NCBI GenBank assembly: GCA_903813345.2
Contig: CAIIXF020000012.1
Span: forward strand, 32,434,501 to 32,498,500
Direction: 5' to 3'
Origin: Owenia fusiformis
Lineage: Eukaryota > Annelida > Polychaeta > Sabellida > Oweniidae
DNA length: 64,000 bases
The position numbers and the translations under genes are program-made. Within the stretch, counting starts at the first letter, position 1; the number at the start of each line of letters is the position of its first letter. The notes below the pieces were generated by a model. It saw only the letters and a program-made list of their open reading frames with translations. It ran no database searches and had not been told where the DNA came from. This document shows, piece by piece, positions 36,651 through 49,324 of this stretch.

Positions 36651-37851
36651 CAAGGGTCGTTCGAAAAGTCTTGCACGACAGCTTCTCAAGAGAAGAGATT
36701 TTATTATTTTTCTGTGAAATTTCATACAGATATAGTATAACCCTTCTTACGAGCTTACACTTCCCTCCATAGGTTTGGCAACCTTAGCTCCCCCATTGAA
36801 CTGCGTGTTAAAGCCACTTTACGTTTGAATTTTTATTTACTTAACTGGCGATGAGAAAACTTATAATATTGATGGAAACGTAATCTGAGTTTATTTCCAA
36901 TACCTCCAAATTTTCTCAATTTTTTCCTCAATTACAATAGGTCGAAAATTGATGATAAATTTGATGAATTTTTGAAAACTCGAACAAACCGTGTATGAAA
37001 TCACACGGATTGTGTATATATTCTGCTAAACGCTATTCTATGTGTTAGAGATATCACATAAATATAAGATGTCCAATTTTGATACAGTTTTAACACCATA
37101 CTTAACATGTAGACCTTTTCAGTAATGCATAATACTTGTAGCATTACGTCTAGTCCATAAGCAAATGTCTGGACCATCCTTAGGATATCAACTCATATCA
37201 TAACTCCAGCTACCCTCAATACATTTCCCTTCTCTAATTCCATCTTGGAATACTTAGTAAACCCTATTGGAGTCATCATATGCAATATCTTTTAATCATG
37301 AATGAATATAACTTGATGTGTAATACTGATTCTCCATTCTTTATCATGTATTTTATCAATGTTTTCTGCTCCAACTTTATTATTTCGAGCCATATTCTCC
37401 AATATTTCCTGAATTCATGAGAACTTTGTTAACGTCACAAAATCAGGTGTTTTTTTTCAAGATGTTTGAAGAGTATGTTTACGGTCATTCTTTGACATAT
37501 AATCAAAGAAAACAAGATGGGAAATATTGAGATAAGATTCACATTTGCCATGAGAACAATACTGGAAATTGTTTAAATCTAAATTGACAGTTTATGAAAG
37601 TTAATTTAGCATGTTTAGCAACATTGATCTTAATGTGTTACTAGTTATCTTTTACAAAATGATATGGACCATTGCGTCATCATCGTGGTTACTATAGCAA
37701 CCGCAAAATGTTAAGTAGTAGGCGTATATAGATGAAACTTTGTCAGTGTAAGGGAATAAGATATGGGCACATACAGATTAGCTATGAACAAGATTGGTTC
37801 ATTATTCTCACAATTAGACATATTTGTGCAAAACTTTTTGACCAACCCTTG
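36651..37851. mobile_element. Mariner-like non-autonomous element, about 1.2 kb
   Basis: CAAGGGTCGTTCGAAAAGTC with TTGCACGAC at the left pairs with GTGCAAAACTTTTTGACC and AACCCTTG at the right, with TA on each side. Size and ends fit mariner, but no D,D34D transposase frame remains. It has been invaded by a Tc1-type end at 36756. Its right half (37170-37510) is homologous to 58900-59310, so the interior belongs to a dispersed repeat. Confidence 0.65.
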
Positions 37852-37882
37852 TATATACAGTATATATTTTCAGTTTTTAGTC

Positions 37883-37995
37883 TTAGATTTTTGGTGTAGT
37901 TGAAAATTTTCTTGTGCACATTTTTGTGCATTTTGGCTCGGTTGGCTTGTCCTTTTCAGTTTTTCTCTGCATACAAAGCTTTTTACATTCTTTGT
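37883..37995 (-). CDS. Serpin copy 1, exon 3: CX3C-X14-CX3C module
   Basis: Residues 458-494 begin YKECKKLC and hold C461, C465, C480 and C484, then end basic and Thr-rich. Two CX3C motifs separated by 14 residues fit a helical hairpin joined by two disulphides (alpha-hairpinin-like). In plants such hairpins include protease inhibitors and antimicrobial peptides; that role here is inference only. The module is its own exon, as in copy 2. Confidence 0.75.
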
Positions 37996-40900
37996 CTGAA
38001 AACAGAAAATAGCAATCGCGTATACCAAATATATTTATTTCATGTACATCTTTTGAAATTAAGCTGAACAGTTTACAGTCACCCATGACAAAGCAGACAA
38101 CAGCACAAACCTTCTGCATGTTCACTGTTCCACAACTAGTTACTTTGACGGAACGTCAATGTAACAAAATGGATGAACTTCCTGGATACGAGTTTTTTGT
38201 TCTCTCGATTTACACTTACGTATATTTCTATATTTCTTTTTAATGGTACAATATAATGACATGATAATATTTACATATATTTCAGCATAACTCTGAAGGT
38301 AGTGAGATTTTGATGTATTGGGTATTTCTAATTTGGGATGTCACGTGTAGTGTAAATATGGCTAATATGAATTTATTCGAAATAGCGTGCAAATCCTGCA
38401 TTCCGACAGATGTATAACCTTTTACCACATAATATTACTGTATGTAAGATGATCCCAATACAGATTTAATTTGTAATATGAAATTCATTCCTCATCGTTT
38501 TGCTTAGTCTAAAAATAAAAAAAGTCTTGGTAAACGTGCTGCACGATAGAACCTGTATCAATGAACATTTTTCTGTAGTGAACACCTCTTCTTATATCAT
38601 CACATATTCCTCTGACTTCTGTATGAAATTTCCTCTATGGAGTCAACATCTACCAACTGGGAACACATTTTTGGGGTGCCATATGAGTTCACTGTACACA
38701 TGTTTTACTGTAGTTGCACCAGGTAACCCTAATAGCTCTTATTCAAATAAAGAACAATCTTAAAATCCAATTTTGCATTTTCGTATTTCAAGATACACTC
38801 CATTTACCTTTTGGAACGACTGTAGAGGGTAGAACAATCCACAGTTCATACCATTATATGTATTTAGCTTCATCTTCATCAAATAATTTTACTGCAAATA
38901 ATCAAGTTACCGTAAAAATGACCATGTCCGGTGATGTGTCCACAGTATGCACTATAGCTACGAAAGGCAAATACCCTACACTGAAATGAAGTTGATTGTC
39001 ATTTTAATGAGTTACCATGCATAAGTTGGATTGCAGTACAAACTAAGAAAAATGCTTAGAGTGGTCGTATATACATCTCAGAATTTGTAATGTGTACTTT
39101 TATTACGCTTCATTTTTCAGAATACTTTACCAAAGAGATTTGACACGTCTGCTCCTCTAAAGTGTAGTTGTAAAAGATATATTATGAATCTTAAATTCTT
39201 AACGTATATCAGCTTAGAAACTGCTCCGTCACGGTGGACAAAAAAATTAAACATGATATTTTATAAAAAATTAAAAACACCAAATTCATCAAGATCTCAT
39301 TAATACCTTCAGAGTTATGCTAAAAACATATGTAAATATTATTGTGTCACTATATTGTACCATTAAAAAGAAATAAAAATGGTACATTTTGGAGTATGAT
39401 ACTCCGGCGCCGTTTTAAATAGTTTTAACTCAAAGCGTTGTTGAACTTCAAACAGAAATTAAAGTTACCCGTTAATGATACATTCATTGCATGGAGTAGG
39501 TAATTTTCTTTGATATAGCGAAACAAATGAGTAAAAATTAATTGTGTGGATTTCCTAGTGTTTCTATGCAAAATAGCACGCTCCGTCACAGCGGAAGATT
39601 TTTTCAATACCAGCCTGTAAAAGTAAGACAATGTAGTCTTGCTTTTAGAAATGCTTTCAGTTTGGAATACGATTTTTAAACAAACCTGTAATTAATGCAT
39701 TTGGACCATCGCTTTTGTTACATTGACATAAGTCGTCAAAGTAATATACATCGGTAATATAACGGGTTTTCGTCAATGTAACAAAAGCGAGAGGCTAAAT
39801 ATATAAATTGCAACTTCATTTACTAAACAAATTCCAAATCAAAGAAACTTATTAAAACTAGACGATATTTTCAAGCTTTGTGCCAAATTATAATCTGCAA
39901 CTTGACTTAAAAGTAGGTTCAAACCGAGAAAATAAAAATTGTAACCGGGAAGTTCATCCATTTTGTTACATTGACGTTCCGTCAAAGTAACCAGTTGTGG
40001 AACAGTGATGTTCTGCTAAAAAATATTCATTTGACATGGTCCTCTCGTAAATCAGAATACAGTTGGCGCGCAATGCGCATGCGTGATGTACTTACAATTT
40101 TCTCCCGGTATGAGTCTCGTTCGAGGCTGCTTAGTGGTAGTTGTCTCCACATCACGACTTTCGACAGTAGTGGTTTTGCAGTTTCTGCCATTCTTCCTTT
40201 TGCATTCTTTGAAATTGTTTCCTTGTTTAGTAGTGGGAATGTCGTCTGCGACTGGTTCTGGTTTCGTGTATCTACCCCAAAACAAAATGGCGCCAGTCGG
40301 CTTGTCACGTATGAAGAAAAGGAAGGGATGGTCACAGGTCACTCTGACGGGCGGTGGAGGCCCCGACCTTCCGCCCGCTATCACTGTTACTGCCGCCGCT
40401 TCAGTACCTGGGTATAACGAAAATAGATTTTTGAAGGAAGCAAACAGAATACGAACGGCAGAAAGAGTAACTTCACAAACTAGAAATAGCATCAATCAAT
40501 TTAATTAACTCTTGAACAATCTCAAGTAAAAATTGTCCGTCAGAGACGATGGGAAATGAAAAACGTATCATTGTAGTTTCATGTGAATTAGAAATATTTT
40601 TCGGATAATCTATGAAAATGTAAAAAATCTAGGCTATTCTTTGCAAAAAATCAAAAGCATATTTGTCAAACTTACCTTCTTCATTTACTTCAATAAAGGC
40701 TTCATGTATGACCTCGTCAATTGAAAGCCTATCATCGTTCGCCATCTTGCTAAGATTCGCACCAGAAAACACATGATCCATACCCAGTCTTTTCAAATTA
40801 TTGTTCAGTATGTACCTCTCCTTCAGCTTGAATTTTGGCAGGCTCACGGTTACTTCTCTGTCAGGGTACAAATAATTCATCTCATCCTTCAGCATGGCCA

Positions 40901-41735
40901 ATGTGAGTTTTTGTTCAAGTTCTGCAAGTCTGAATCGATCGTTGGGTAGCAATATGACCATACTTACGGTATCACCGACATACGGTAACTCGACGATCTG
41001 GGCGTCGAGAATAGACGGCGGGCTGTTCGTGTACGGAAAATGTGTTCGATGCACCATCATGTCTACTTCAGTAGAAGTGTCTTTGTCGGTGAAGAAGTTG
41101 GATTTGTGTGTTTCCTTTTCGAGAAATTTGTACTTCCACGTACCTTTGAAATAAATGGCGTTCACCAGAACAATCACAGTCATCGCGTCTATGTTATCTG
41201 GTTGAATAACATTTTGTAGTTTGTTGTTTGTAACGTTAGCTATCCAGTCATTTATAATCTTACGAGATTCTTCAGTCTTTTTAAAATCAAGTGGCTCAAT
41301 CTTAGCGTCTTCCCCATAGTATTCTGTAATAGCATCTGTATATGAGGCGAGGAGATTTAACGTCGTTGCTGGGTAGACACGGTTTACTGTATTGAGCTTC
41401 ACAGATTCATGTCCGTTGATCGATTCGTCTATGCACCTACGGTATTTGTGGACACTTTCTCTGATCGCTTGAGTAATGTGGAAAACTTCAGCAATGGAGT
41501 CGGCAGTTTCACCTGCAGTCCCTAGTAGTACCATCAGAAAGCAAGAAGCAACACTGTAAGGACTGAATATCAAATTACCGTTTGGATCATCCGTACTTAG
41601 ATCCCTGTGCAAGTCTAGAGCGAATTGGTTGAATGCATCGACTAGTTCTTTGTTACATTTCGGAGATTTCCCGGTAAATCCACTAGTCAATACAAACAGT
41701 GATACCAACAAACCCGTCAGTACTGCCTGTGTCAT
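37883..41735 (-). CDS. Inhibitory-type serpin with C-terminal CX3C hairpin module, copy 1
   Basis: Exons 41735-40676, 40407-40096 and 37995-37883 join at phase 1 twice, giving 494 residues. Residues 1-23 are a signal peptide. The serpin core (about 27-400) has NAIYFKGTWKYKF, SIDEVIHEAFIEVNEEG, the flexible hinge EEGTEAAAVT at 352-361 and the C-terminal HPFLFFIRDKPTGAILFWGR. The alanine-rich hinge is the mark of inhibitory serpins, which trap a protease by loop insertion. The reactive loop reads VIAGGRSGPPPP, so cleavage after R367 by a trypsin-like protease is likely. By strict count from the hinge the Arg is at P2, so the loop would be one residue short if it is P1. After the core come a Thr-rich linker (401-457, with two Cys) and the CX3C-X14-CX3C module on exon 3. 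Confidence 0.9.
38123..40007. mobile_element. 1.9-kb TIR element in intron 2 of serpin copy 1
   Basis: It starts CACTGTTCCACAACTAG and ends with the inverse, CAGTTGTGGAACAGTG. The match continues for about 90 bases (GACGGAACGTCAATGTAAC on both sides, inverted). A second matching block lies further in (38225-38345 against 39245-39376), and ATGTT flanks both ends. A plus-strand frame at 38780-38989 (with SSYHYMYLASSSSNNF) has an acceptor-like start; its role is unknown. A smaller hairpin with TTTTGTTACATTGAC words sits at 39705-39795. Confidence 0.75.
40096..40407 (-). CDS. Serpin copy 1, exon 2: reactive loop, core end and linker
   Basis: It starts at the hinge residue after EEG and encodes TEAAAVTVIAGGRSGPPPPV, the strand through FLFFIRDKPTG to FWGRY, then a polar linker with TTTVE and TTTTK runs. 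Placing the reactive loop on its own exon allows loop exchange between copies. Both copies nevertheless keep the same loop except for one Arg/Lys change after the prolines. Confidence 0.85.
40676..41735 (-). CDS. Serpin copy 1, exon 1: signal peptide and core
   Basis: 1060 bases, the same length as exon 1 of copy 2. From C27 onward the two are almost identical, whereas the signal peptides differ (VLTGLLVSLFVLTSGF here). Confidence 0.9.
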
Positions 41736-41791
41736 TTTGAACGGCCTTCTGGTCCGATGTTCCTGTGTCTATTTGGAAATTATTCTCCAGG

Positions 41792-41798
41792 TTTTATA
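41792..41798 (-). promoter_or_regulatory. Candidate TATA box of serpin copy 1
   Basis: On the minus strand CTATTATAAAACCTGG lies about 60 bases before the start codon. Sequence match only. Confidence 0.4.
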
Positions 41799-42830
41799 AT
41801 AGCTGTACCTCCTATATCAACAATGCCTGGAAAACTATCATCAAAACGCATGCTTGTAAGTATTTATTAGTACTTTATGATTAAAATCAGCTACGCAAAT
41901 ATTACACCCTGGAATAATATAACAAATATGCCTATTTCACATAGTACATCCGTTTACTAGATTCAGTCATTATAGGTTTGTTATATTAAAATTAATTAAA
42001 AGCAGATAGTTATGTCAGTGGTTCACCAGTATAGCACGACTTGTTTTATTGGAGAGGTAAAGCCACGCGTTTCTAGAAATCATGTACGTGAACGTGTGGA
42101 ATTATGGTCCTTTGGGATGAGTACTTTTCTTCGTGAACTAAATCTGATTGAGTATAAAGGAATAAAAAATAGTCGTAGTTAGGTACGTCGAAAATGAAAC
42201 AATCAATAGGGGAATAGTAATCCCCGAGGATCTCATTGTTACACGTTCACATGATGCTACACTTTCACGTTCTCGTAAAAACGTGTAGCTTAACTTCCCC
42301 ATTTTATAATCGCATTAAAATTTACACTTAAAGTTAACATTACCGTATGTTATGTCTACTCAACATGTTCTGGTGAAAGCCAGTGATGTATTTTTCATTT
42401 TGCACGATTTCGAGCACCTGTATTTCTAAAACATGATAAAACGCTTAGAACCATCTGTATTGATGGTAACAGACGCTTTAATGGAAATTTAATGATAATT
42501 AAAAGCAGTATTTGTGTAAACGTAGATCAAAAACATATGGCAATGCAAAATCGGAAGTGGGTATATGCAAGTTTTACATATAAGCCATATATTTTTGGTA
42601 CAAAATGGCGCAGCCTTCGAGGTACGATAAAAAATCATGCGTTGCAATTGCACCAAAACAACTCCATATATGGTCATTTCAGTTAGTTCTTGAAACCGAA
42701 GCAGTGTAGGCCGACATTGTTATACAAAATACAATAAATTTATTGTACTTTCCCAATAAGAAAAGTATCGCGGGGCTTTAAACGCCTAGCGTAGTTTATA
42801 TCAATGTTACATTGACACGGTGTAATTGTA
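41799..42830. other. No gene seen; upstream of serpin copy 1
   Basis: AACGCC(T)AGCGTAGTTTA with following TATTGACACG-like sequence at 42781-42822 returns in the same orientation at 49802-49845, upstream of serpin copy 2. Confidence 0.4.
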
Positions 42831-42920
42831 TTGTATTGTATTGTATTTTGTTGTGTTGTATTATAGTGTACCCTTTATTATCGAAAAACATGTTTCGATT
42901 TTTTGTTTTTTGTTTTTTGT
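42831..42920 (+). repeat. TTGTA and TTTTTTG microsatellites
   Basis: TTGTATTGTATTGTATTG at the left and TTTTTGTTTTTTGTTTTTTG at the right. Confidence 0.8.
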
Positions 42921-43237
42921 TGTAAAGTAAACTGAAAGTACACCATGTTCAGTTTATTTTTAAACCATTCAAACTTGGCAAGAGCAAATTAACAACCAAA
43001 ATGAGGGTACGGTAAATGTATTAACATATGATGACGCATGTCATCTTAAAAGATACTTACCACATATATTTAATGACAATATAAAATCAAAGATCATCAA
43101 ATGTGATCGTTTTCACTTTAAAAATCACATGGAAAAATGTTGTAGGGTAAACTGACGATTGAGAAGAACTAAATGGTGTTAACCCAAGTGCTATGGAACA
43201 GTTCTTTAGTTGGATATCAAAATTAAGCGGTATTGTC

Positions 43238-43595
43238 AGAGGGTAAGGGCTTAGGGTTTAGGGTTAAAGTTAGGATAAGTGGTCAGGTTTAGTGCTTAGG
43301 GTTAACGTTAGGGTTTGGAGTTAGGATCGAGGATTTAAGATTAAAGTTAGGGTTTGGGGTTACGACTTAGGTTTAAGTTAAGGGCTTATGGTTCAAGTTA
43401 GGGTTTAGGTCAAGCGCTTGGACTTAATGTTAGGGGTTATAGTTAAAGTCTACTGTTAAAGTTAGGGCTAGGTTTAGGGCTTATGGCTAAAGTTGGGGTT
43501 AGGATTTAGGATTTAGATTAGGGTTAAGATTAAGAATTAAAGTTAGGCTCTAGGGTTAGGGCTTAAGGTTAAAGTTAGAGTGATGGATTAGATTT
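43238..43595 (+). repeat. Degenerate telomere-like repeat (GGGTTA / GGGTTTA)
   Basis: Words such as TTAGGGTTTAGGGTTAAAG, GTTAGGGTTTGG and TTAGGGTTA recur for 350 bases with heavy decay. This is interstitial, not a chromosome end, because unrelated DNA continues on both sides. Confidence 0.75.
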
Positions 43596-44256
43596 AGAGC
43601 TATACTCGAACATATAAAGAAAAAGTACTGGAGTTGAGTTTTTTTGTTTGTAAATCATTTTAAAGCTCAAAAATAATCACAGAACCTATTTTTATGCATT
43701 GTAGTTCATTATAAAGTTAGATTGATAGATACATTGATATTTGCTTCAAACACGTTTCTTTTAAAATTATATTGTAAATCAATTTAATTTCATTTGATAC
43801 ATAAATCAACAATTGTGACCTCCTATAATTGGAACTATATCCCCAAAGCTGAAATAGCTGTGAATGTTGCCAATTTCAGTAGTGCATTCATAGATGTCGA
43901 GTTAGTATAGTAGTGAGTATTGAGGTGTCATCAGCGTATACCAATCAAGGCGTTACAATACCCGGGAATTTTTCAGTTCGTGTGGTTCATGTTTAATTTG
44001 TGATAGCGCTCTCTGCAGGTCACTGCGCTAAACTGTCTCAGGTAGTAAGGGGGTAGGTTATCTATCCATCGATTTAGATATAAATTGAGGCAAATGTTAC
44101 CATTTTCCTACTTAAGCAACTTTGAAATTGATTAGAAAATAAAACAATATCAACAAATATGTAATAAATGTAAACTGTCTATCGAGAAATCAGGATGTGT
44201 TTATCGGGTTGTGTCTTCGTACGATGTCCAACACAGCCCGCCATAGATGGTTCCTT

Positions 44257-44790
44257 AAGCCCGGTATACACCAATGGGGCAAAATCCCACTTGCCCCATC
44301 GAGTCCCATCTTGCCCCATCGAATCCCAATTTGCCCCATCGAATCCCACAAAGTCCCATGGGACTTTGATGACTTTGCCCCATCGTGCCCCATGGAGTCC
44401 CATCAAGCCCCATGGAGTCCCATCAAGCCCTATGGAGTCCCATCAAATCCAACCGTGCCCCATTGGTGTATGTCTGGCTTCACACAACACGTCATATGAT
44501 CGAAAATCCCACAATGCCCCATGGAAAGAATGAACATGTTCATTCTCGATGGGACTCCATGGGACTTCATGGGATTTTGCCCCATCTTGCCCCATCGAGT
44601 CCCACCGAGTCCCACGTGGGACTTCATGGGACCTCGTGGGACTCGATGGGGCAAGATGGGGCAAAATCCCACGGAGTCCCATGGAGCCCCACGGACTTCA
44701 TGGGGCAAAATCCCAAAAGGTCCCACGAGGTCCCACGCAATGTTAAGTCTATGGAGGTCCCAACTTGCCCCATTGGTGTATACCGGGCTT
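44257..44790. mobile_element. Foldback element built from TGGGACTnnATGGGGC words
   Basis: AAGCCCGGTATACACCAATG and the following GGGCAA form a 26-base end repeated exactly in inverse at 44765-44790. A decayed copy of the same end lies inside at 44456-44480. The interior is a dense repeat of GCCCCATCGAGTCCCAT and its inverse. From about 44548 to 44690 it makes a long palindrome centred on CCCACGTGGG. The frames open here on both strands are products of the repeat. Confidence 0.85.
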
Positions 44791-45427
44791 TATGTGAATT
44801 AGTATGACGTCATATTTTCCGGGGAACCCTAGATTTCGAAAGGTGATCCAGTATTTATTTTGGCACATCTTAATATTTTGTTATTGAGTATTGGCCAAAC
44901 TGCCCTAATTCACGTCACCATACTTGAAATCGCCGTTTGTTTTCGATAATCCGCCGCTTGTTAGAAGTCAAATATTGTCTAAGTTTTGGGGGAAAATTAA
45001 AAGTCTTCTATAGACTATCCTTTATTTTATTCAGCGATCTTGTTTTGCACTTCCTTGTCTATGATTTGTACCTCAGTTTCGAACTGCAAGGGAACTCACT
45101 ATAATCGTAAAGACCAGCCACATGTATGATTGATACAAATCTGTCTAACCAGTCACCAATGTAACGTTCTATAAAGTCGGTTAATGTAGTTATATAAAGC
45201 TTTGGGTTTAGTAATATAATATATATTTAATTAAACAAATATAAGATATACTCATATATGATCATTTTCTTGATATGTTTACAACTGAAGAGTCTCTATT
45301 TAAGGTTTAATATCTTAATTGTACATATTTTACTCTATCAAAATACCAGTGTCATATAAAATACTGAGTGCCACTATAACATCACCACACTATGTTGATG
45401 GCATGTTGTCACTGCATGTACTGTGAG

Positions 45428-45512
45428 AGTCCCACTTCGCTGAATGATACGCATTGCTGAATAACGACGTTGTTCCACTTTGCTGAATAATACACATTGC
45501 TGAATAACGGCA
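45428..45512 (+). repeat. Two-copy tandem repeat
   Basis: CTGAATAATACACATTGCTG and a near copy (CTGAATGATACGCATTGCTG) lie about 45 bases apart. Confidence 0.6.
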
Positions 45513-48046
45513 TTGTCTCAGATATATGTCCCCTAGGTCACATTAAGAACGCCAATTGATATCAAAAGCATGAACGCCACTCATTCAGTCTCTGTATAAG
45601 CACATAGTCAACTAGGCACTAGCATCTAGTATTCAACACATAAGCACCTCACATGAGTATCAGATTCATTTTCATCTTGAATTTCTAATGCTGCTGCTTT
45701 TTGTACAATTGGGACCATTTTACTTTTTGAGTAACAATCTCAAACCACTTTGGCTTATATTGTTGTCTTATCGAATGTTATCAAAGTGTGAAATGTGAAA
45801 CTTTTTATTAATTTCAAAAATGTTTTTGAAGGACTTTTTGTTCAAAATATCGTGAATTTATTTAAAACTAACTTTAAGATGTCACACTTATCCTTAAAAG
45901 TGATAATTCACACCGATGCATAGCAATCATCCTCACTTGTTTTTTGCCGAAAAAATCAAGAAAATTGGTTGATAGATGAGCGAGCAATGAACTCATCCAT
46001 GCATGAAAGTGGTTCAGGGAAAGATGCATTTCAAAATTTTAATTCTCATTGAAACCAATGGTAAAATAATATTAAAAACATAATATTTTCATCCTTTTAA
46101 CCTGGTTAGACAGTCAAAATTGGTTTATTTTTTAAGTTTAGAATATTTAGAAAAGATTGACATTGAAAAATGTTGCCACCTAAGTGATGTCACGTTATGG
46201 TCACTTAGGTTGAAAATATATTCGATATGCTAAATCATTGAATTGGCACATTAGATATAACATTTTATTTTTAACATAGTTTGTCCGTTGTTCAATCTTT
46301 ATATTGGTGTTAAAAAGATATAGAGGTTCTTATATGAGTACCTGTGCAAGATCGTCCATTCATGATGAGCTTTCATAATTCATAATTCACATTATCAAAG
46401 CGACTGTCGGATAAATTATGAATGTGGTTTCGCACAGGTGTCAACGGAACCAAACAGTGAAGCCCGCTTTCCCGAACCCGAGTTTCCAGGATTTGCCTCG
46501 CATGCCTTCGACTCTTTCTCAAGATTTGGGCCCTATATTGTACCCCTACCTTATCATCCTGGTGTCTCGTTTATAACACCCTTGTAATTACAATGCGAAG
46601 TTACTTAAGCATGACAAAAAGGTTTGAGCCCCCACTTGTATACATGTATACCTTTATATACTCAACCGGCCAAGTATTAACAGTACAAAAGGGAGAAAAA
46701 ATCCATCAGGTCCATAATTCTACACGTTCACATACAAGTTTAAAAATCTTAAATGTATTTAGAACTACGCCTTTGTACCAGCTACACACTTTCACAGGTG
46801 CGTCTTTACAATGAAACACAATAACGAAAATTGCAACTTTAGGATCTTGAAAAAAGTTGCAATATCCTTCCTGGTTAGAATAGGTTTCCACGTACAACTA
46901 AAAACACTATATAAATTAACTATCTATACACCATCAATGCAAATATATGCTTTCTTCCATTCTGATACTCATAGCATCTTTCTGTTTCACCTGAGTCATC
47001 TCAGGCCTGAGAAGAAATGAGATGTCATGGTTTATCATGATGGCTTTCTTTGAGAATACATAATGCAGGTCTGAGAATGTGGGATGTCACATTCATTGCA
47101 ACACACCTTACAACAAATTCTTCTGAGGGTAATTTCTTATATTGAGAAGTTTATCATCTATTGAAATTAAATACTTGTAGCTACATGCAAGTAGCAACAC
47201 ATACAAGTCTTTCATGCAAATGGAGGTGCGAATTCACATTAACAAATTAAGATAAGATCCACAATATGTTATCAAATGGTTAAATGCGCAAAATGTGTAG
47301 ATATGTTTTCCTTAATAATGTGTGAGGAGGCCTTTCAGGCAATTTTCGAAAATGTAGTGAGAACAAGTTTGGTGTAAAGGGGAGGGGGATATCTCCCACC
47401 TCGGTCTCTCTCTAATGCCTAGGCCACATATGCGTTGGGCGCCGCTACTCATCGGCCGATTTCTGAATCATGCAGTTTCGACAAAAATTATGTAATTTGG
47501 CAATTTTAGTTACAAAACATGAAGGTACATTATGTAAAATTTTGAAGACAATTGGTGTATATTTAACAAAATACCAACACCAGTCCTGTTACTTTTGGAA
47601 CACCCTGTACCCTCTGGAGGTGGTAAAAAACTAAAATGAATCTGATATACACATAATCACAAGTGAATCATCTATTAATACATCACTCTCATTTTAATAA
47701 TGACAATTCTAGATTTTGATTTATATCAAAAGTGCTCAATTCAACAAGTGCATTTGGATTTGTGAAATGCAACCTGTGTAAGGGTAAGTTATCTTATAAA
47801 AGGTAAATGACATTCTATATAAGTTGCCCTAGTCATTCCACAGTTCCAGGTGTTATTTTGTGGAGCCCATGTCTTGCCACATCACACGTGGAAATGACTT
47901 TGATAAACCTTGGACATCTTTCTTTCAGTCCATGGACTCTAAAATAACAAGAATTTGCATTGTCGGGAGCGTAAAATTGGTTATTTTGAATGTCGCCTCT
48001 TGTATTTTTCATCTGCCTCTTGTACACAAAGTTACTGAAACCACTG
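45513..48046. other. No gene seen
   Basis: AT-rich intergenic DNA; no frame carries a recognisable motif. Confidence 0.4.
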
Positions 48047-48487
48047 TACTAGTCAATGGGCAAAAGGGCAAACGCCTGACTTTTTGTCTCGAGTTATGGA
48101 TTTATGTGGCCTCACTGGCCTATCTGAGGTTCTAAACCTATGTCTAAGCTACATTTTGACACTAAACTCAATAGGGGCCAAACATCTATTTTTTGAAATA
48201 ATTGGTCAATTATGACACTACCCCCTCTCTCAGCAGACAGAAATTAAAATTCACAAAAATGAAGGCAAAATTAATACGCCACTTGACTCGAAATCTTCCT
48301 TCAGATAACCCAAATAAACGCATTTTCAAAAGAAATGGCATGTTGTCATTGCAAAAAGTTGACAACTGTGCCTACATACTAGCTTACTGACTCGTCATGA
48401 TCACAATTGTGTTGGGACTACATTTATTTTTGAAAACTACTTTTTCTATTCAGCGGAAGTGACGTACAGTATTAGGGCATTTTGGCC
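48047..48487 (+). repeat. 440-bp direct repeat, copy 1
   Basis: It starts TACTAGTCAATGGGCAAAAG and ends in GGGCATTTTGGCC. It is nearly identical to 49353-49790, and its left TIR is missing. Confidence 0.85.
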
Positions 48488-49324
48488 TAATTGCCACATG
48501 GTTGGATGATTTCTGGCTTGAAATTCCATTTTTCCAAATAGTAGAGTTTTTCAAGTTGTTTTGTGCAGTTTAAGATTATTCTGAGAGCAATTATGAAAAA
48601 TATGGCTACTTTATTACCCCTGGGTCATTTTTCCAAGAACCCAATGGGTTTCCTGTAAATTTGACTAGTTTTTCATTTACATCGTGAAATCTACTGCCTG
48701 GTGGTGACATTTTACAATATCGTGTCAAGAAATTGAGTATTTTATTGCATATTGCGATTTTTAGCCAAAATCACTGAAAAAATTTGGCCTATTTTGGCCA
48801 AATTTTACTAAAATTATCATTTTTGATACTTTATTCCATCCAACAACATCCTGATTGGAAAAATGATGACTTATTTGATCAGTTTTGACTCTGGCCTAGA
48901 GAATTTGGACTTTTGAGATAGTTTTAGCTCGAATTTAGTCATTCAGAGTGGACAAATACATCAAAAACTGACACTTAACTGACCAATCTCTGACTGTACC
49001 CCTGATATGTACCTTCATTCTTTACTGGAAACCATAAGATGGTAAATTCAATCTTTATTATGAACATCAACTCATTGGCTTCTCCATTTACGACAACATA
49101 TGAGATCTAGGGGTCATTAAGGACGAAATTGTAGCCAAATATCGTCAAAATCAGTGGTTTGGGGGTAAAAAACGAAAACTGCTGATTCAGCAAAAACATT
49201 AAATTTGTTCATGAAAATTCCCCTTTTTGCCTCCGCCCAGAATATGTTTCACTTACTAAACTTCAATTCTGGGCGATTCTGAGTAGTTTTAAAAAATTGT
49301 GGTCACTGTCACATGTGACTAATA

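Noticed and set aside
38714-38989. Plus-strand frame in the serpin intron considered as a host exon
   Set aside because: It lies wholly inside the CACTG-ended element and has no partner exons.
40027-40508. Long frames opposite serpin copy 1, exon 2
   Set aside because: They mirror the serpin exon, which is supported by hinge, core end and splice sites; the same antisense frame appears at serpin copy 2.
43238-43595. Chromosome end
   Set aside because: The telomere-like words are heavily decayed and ordinary sequence continues on both sides.
44179-44807. Several long open frames on both strands
   Set aside because: They overlap in most frames and consist only of translated TGGGACTnnATGGGGC words; they come from the foldback element's repeat.
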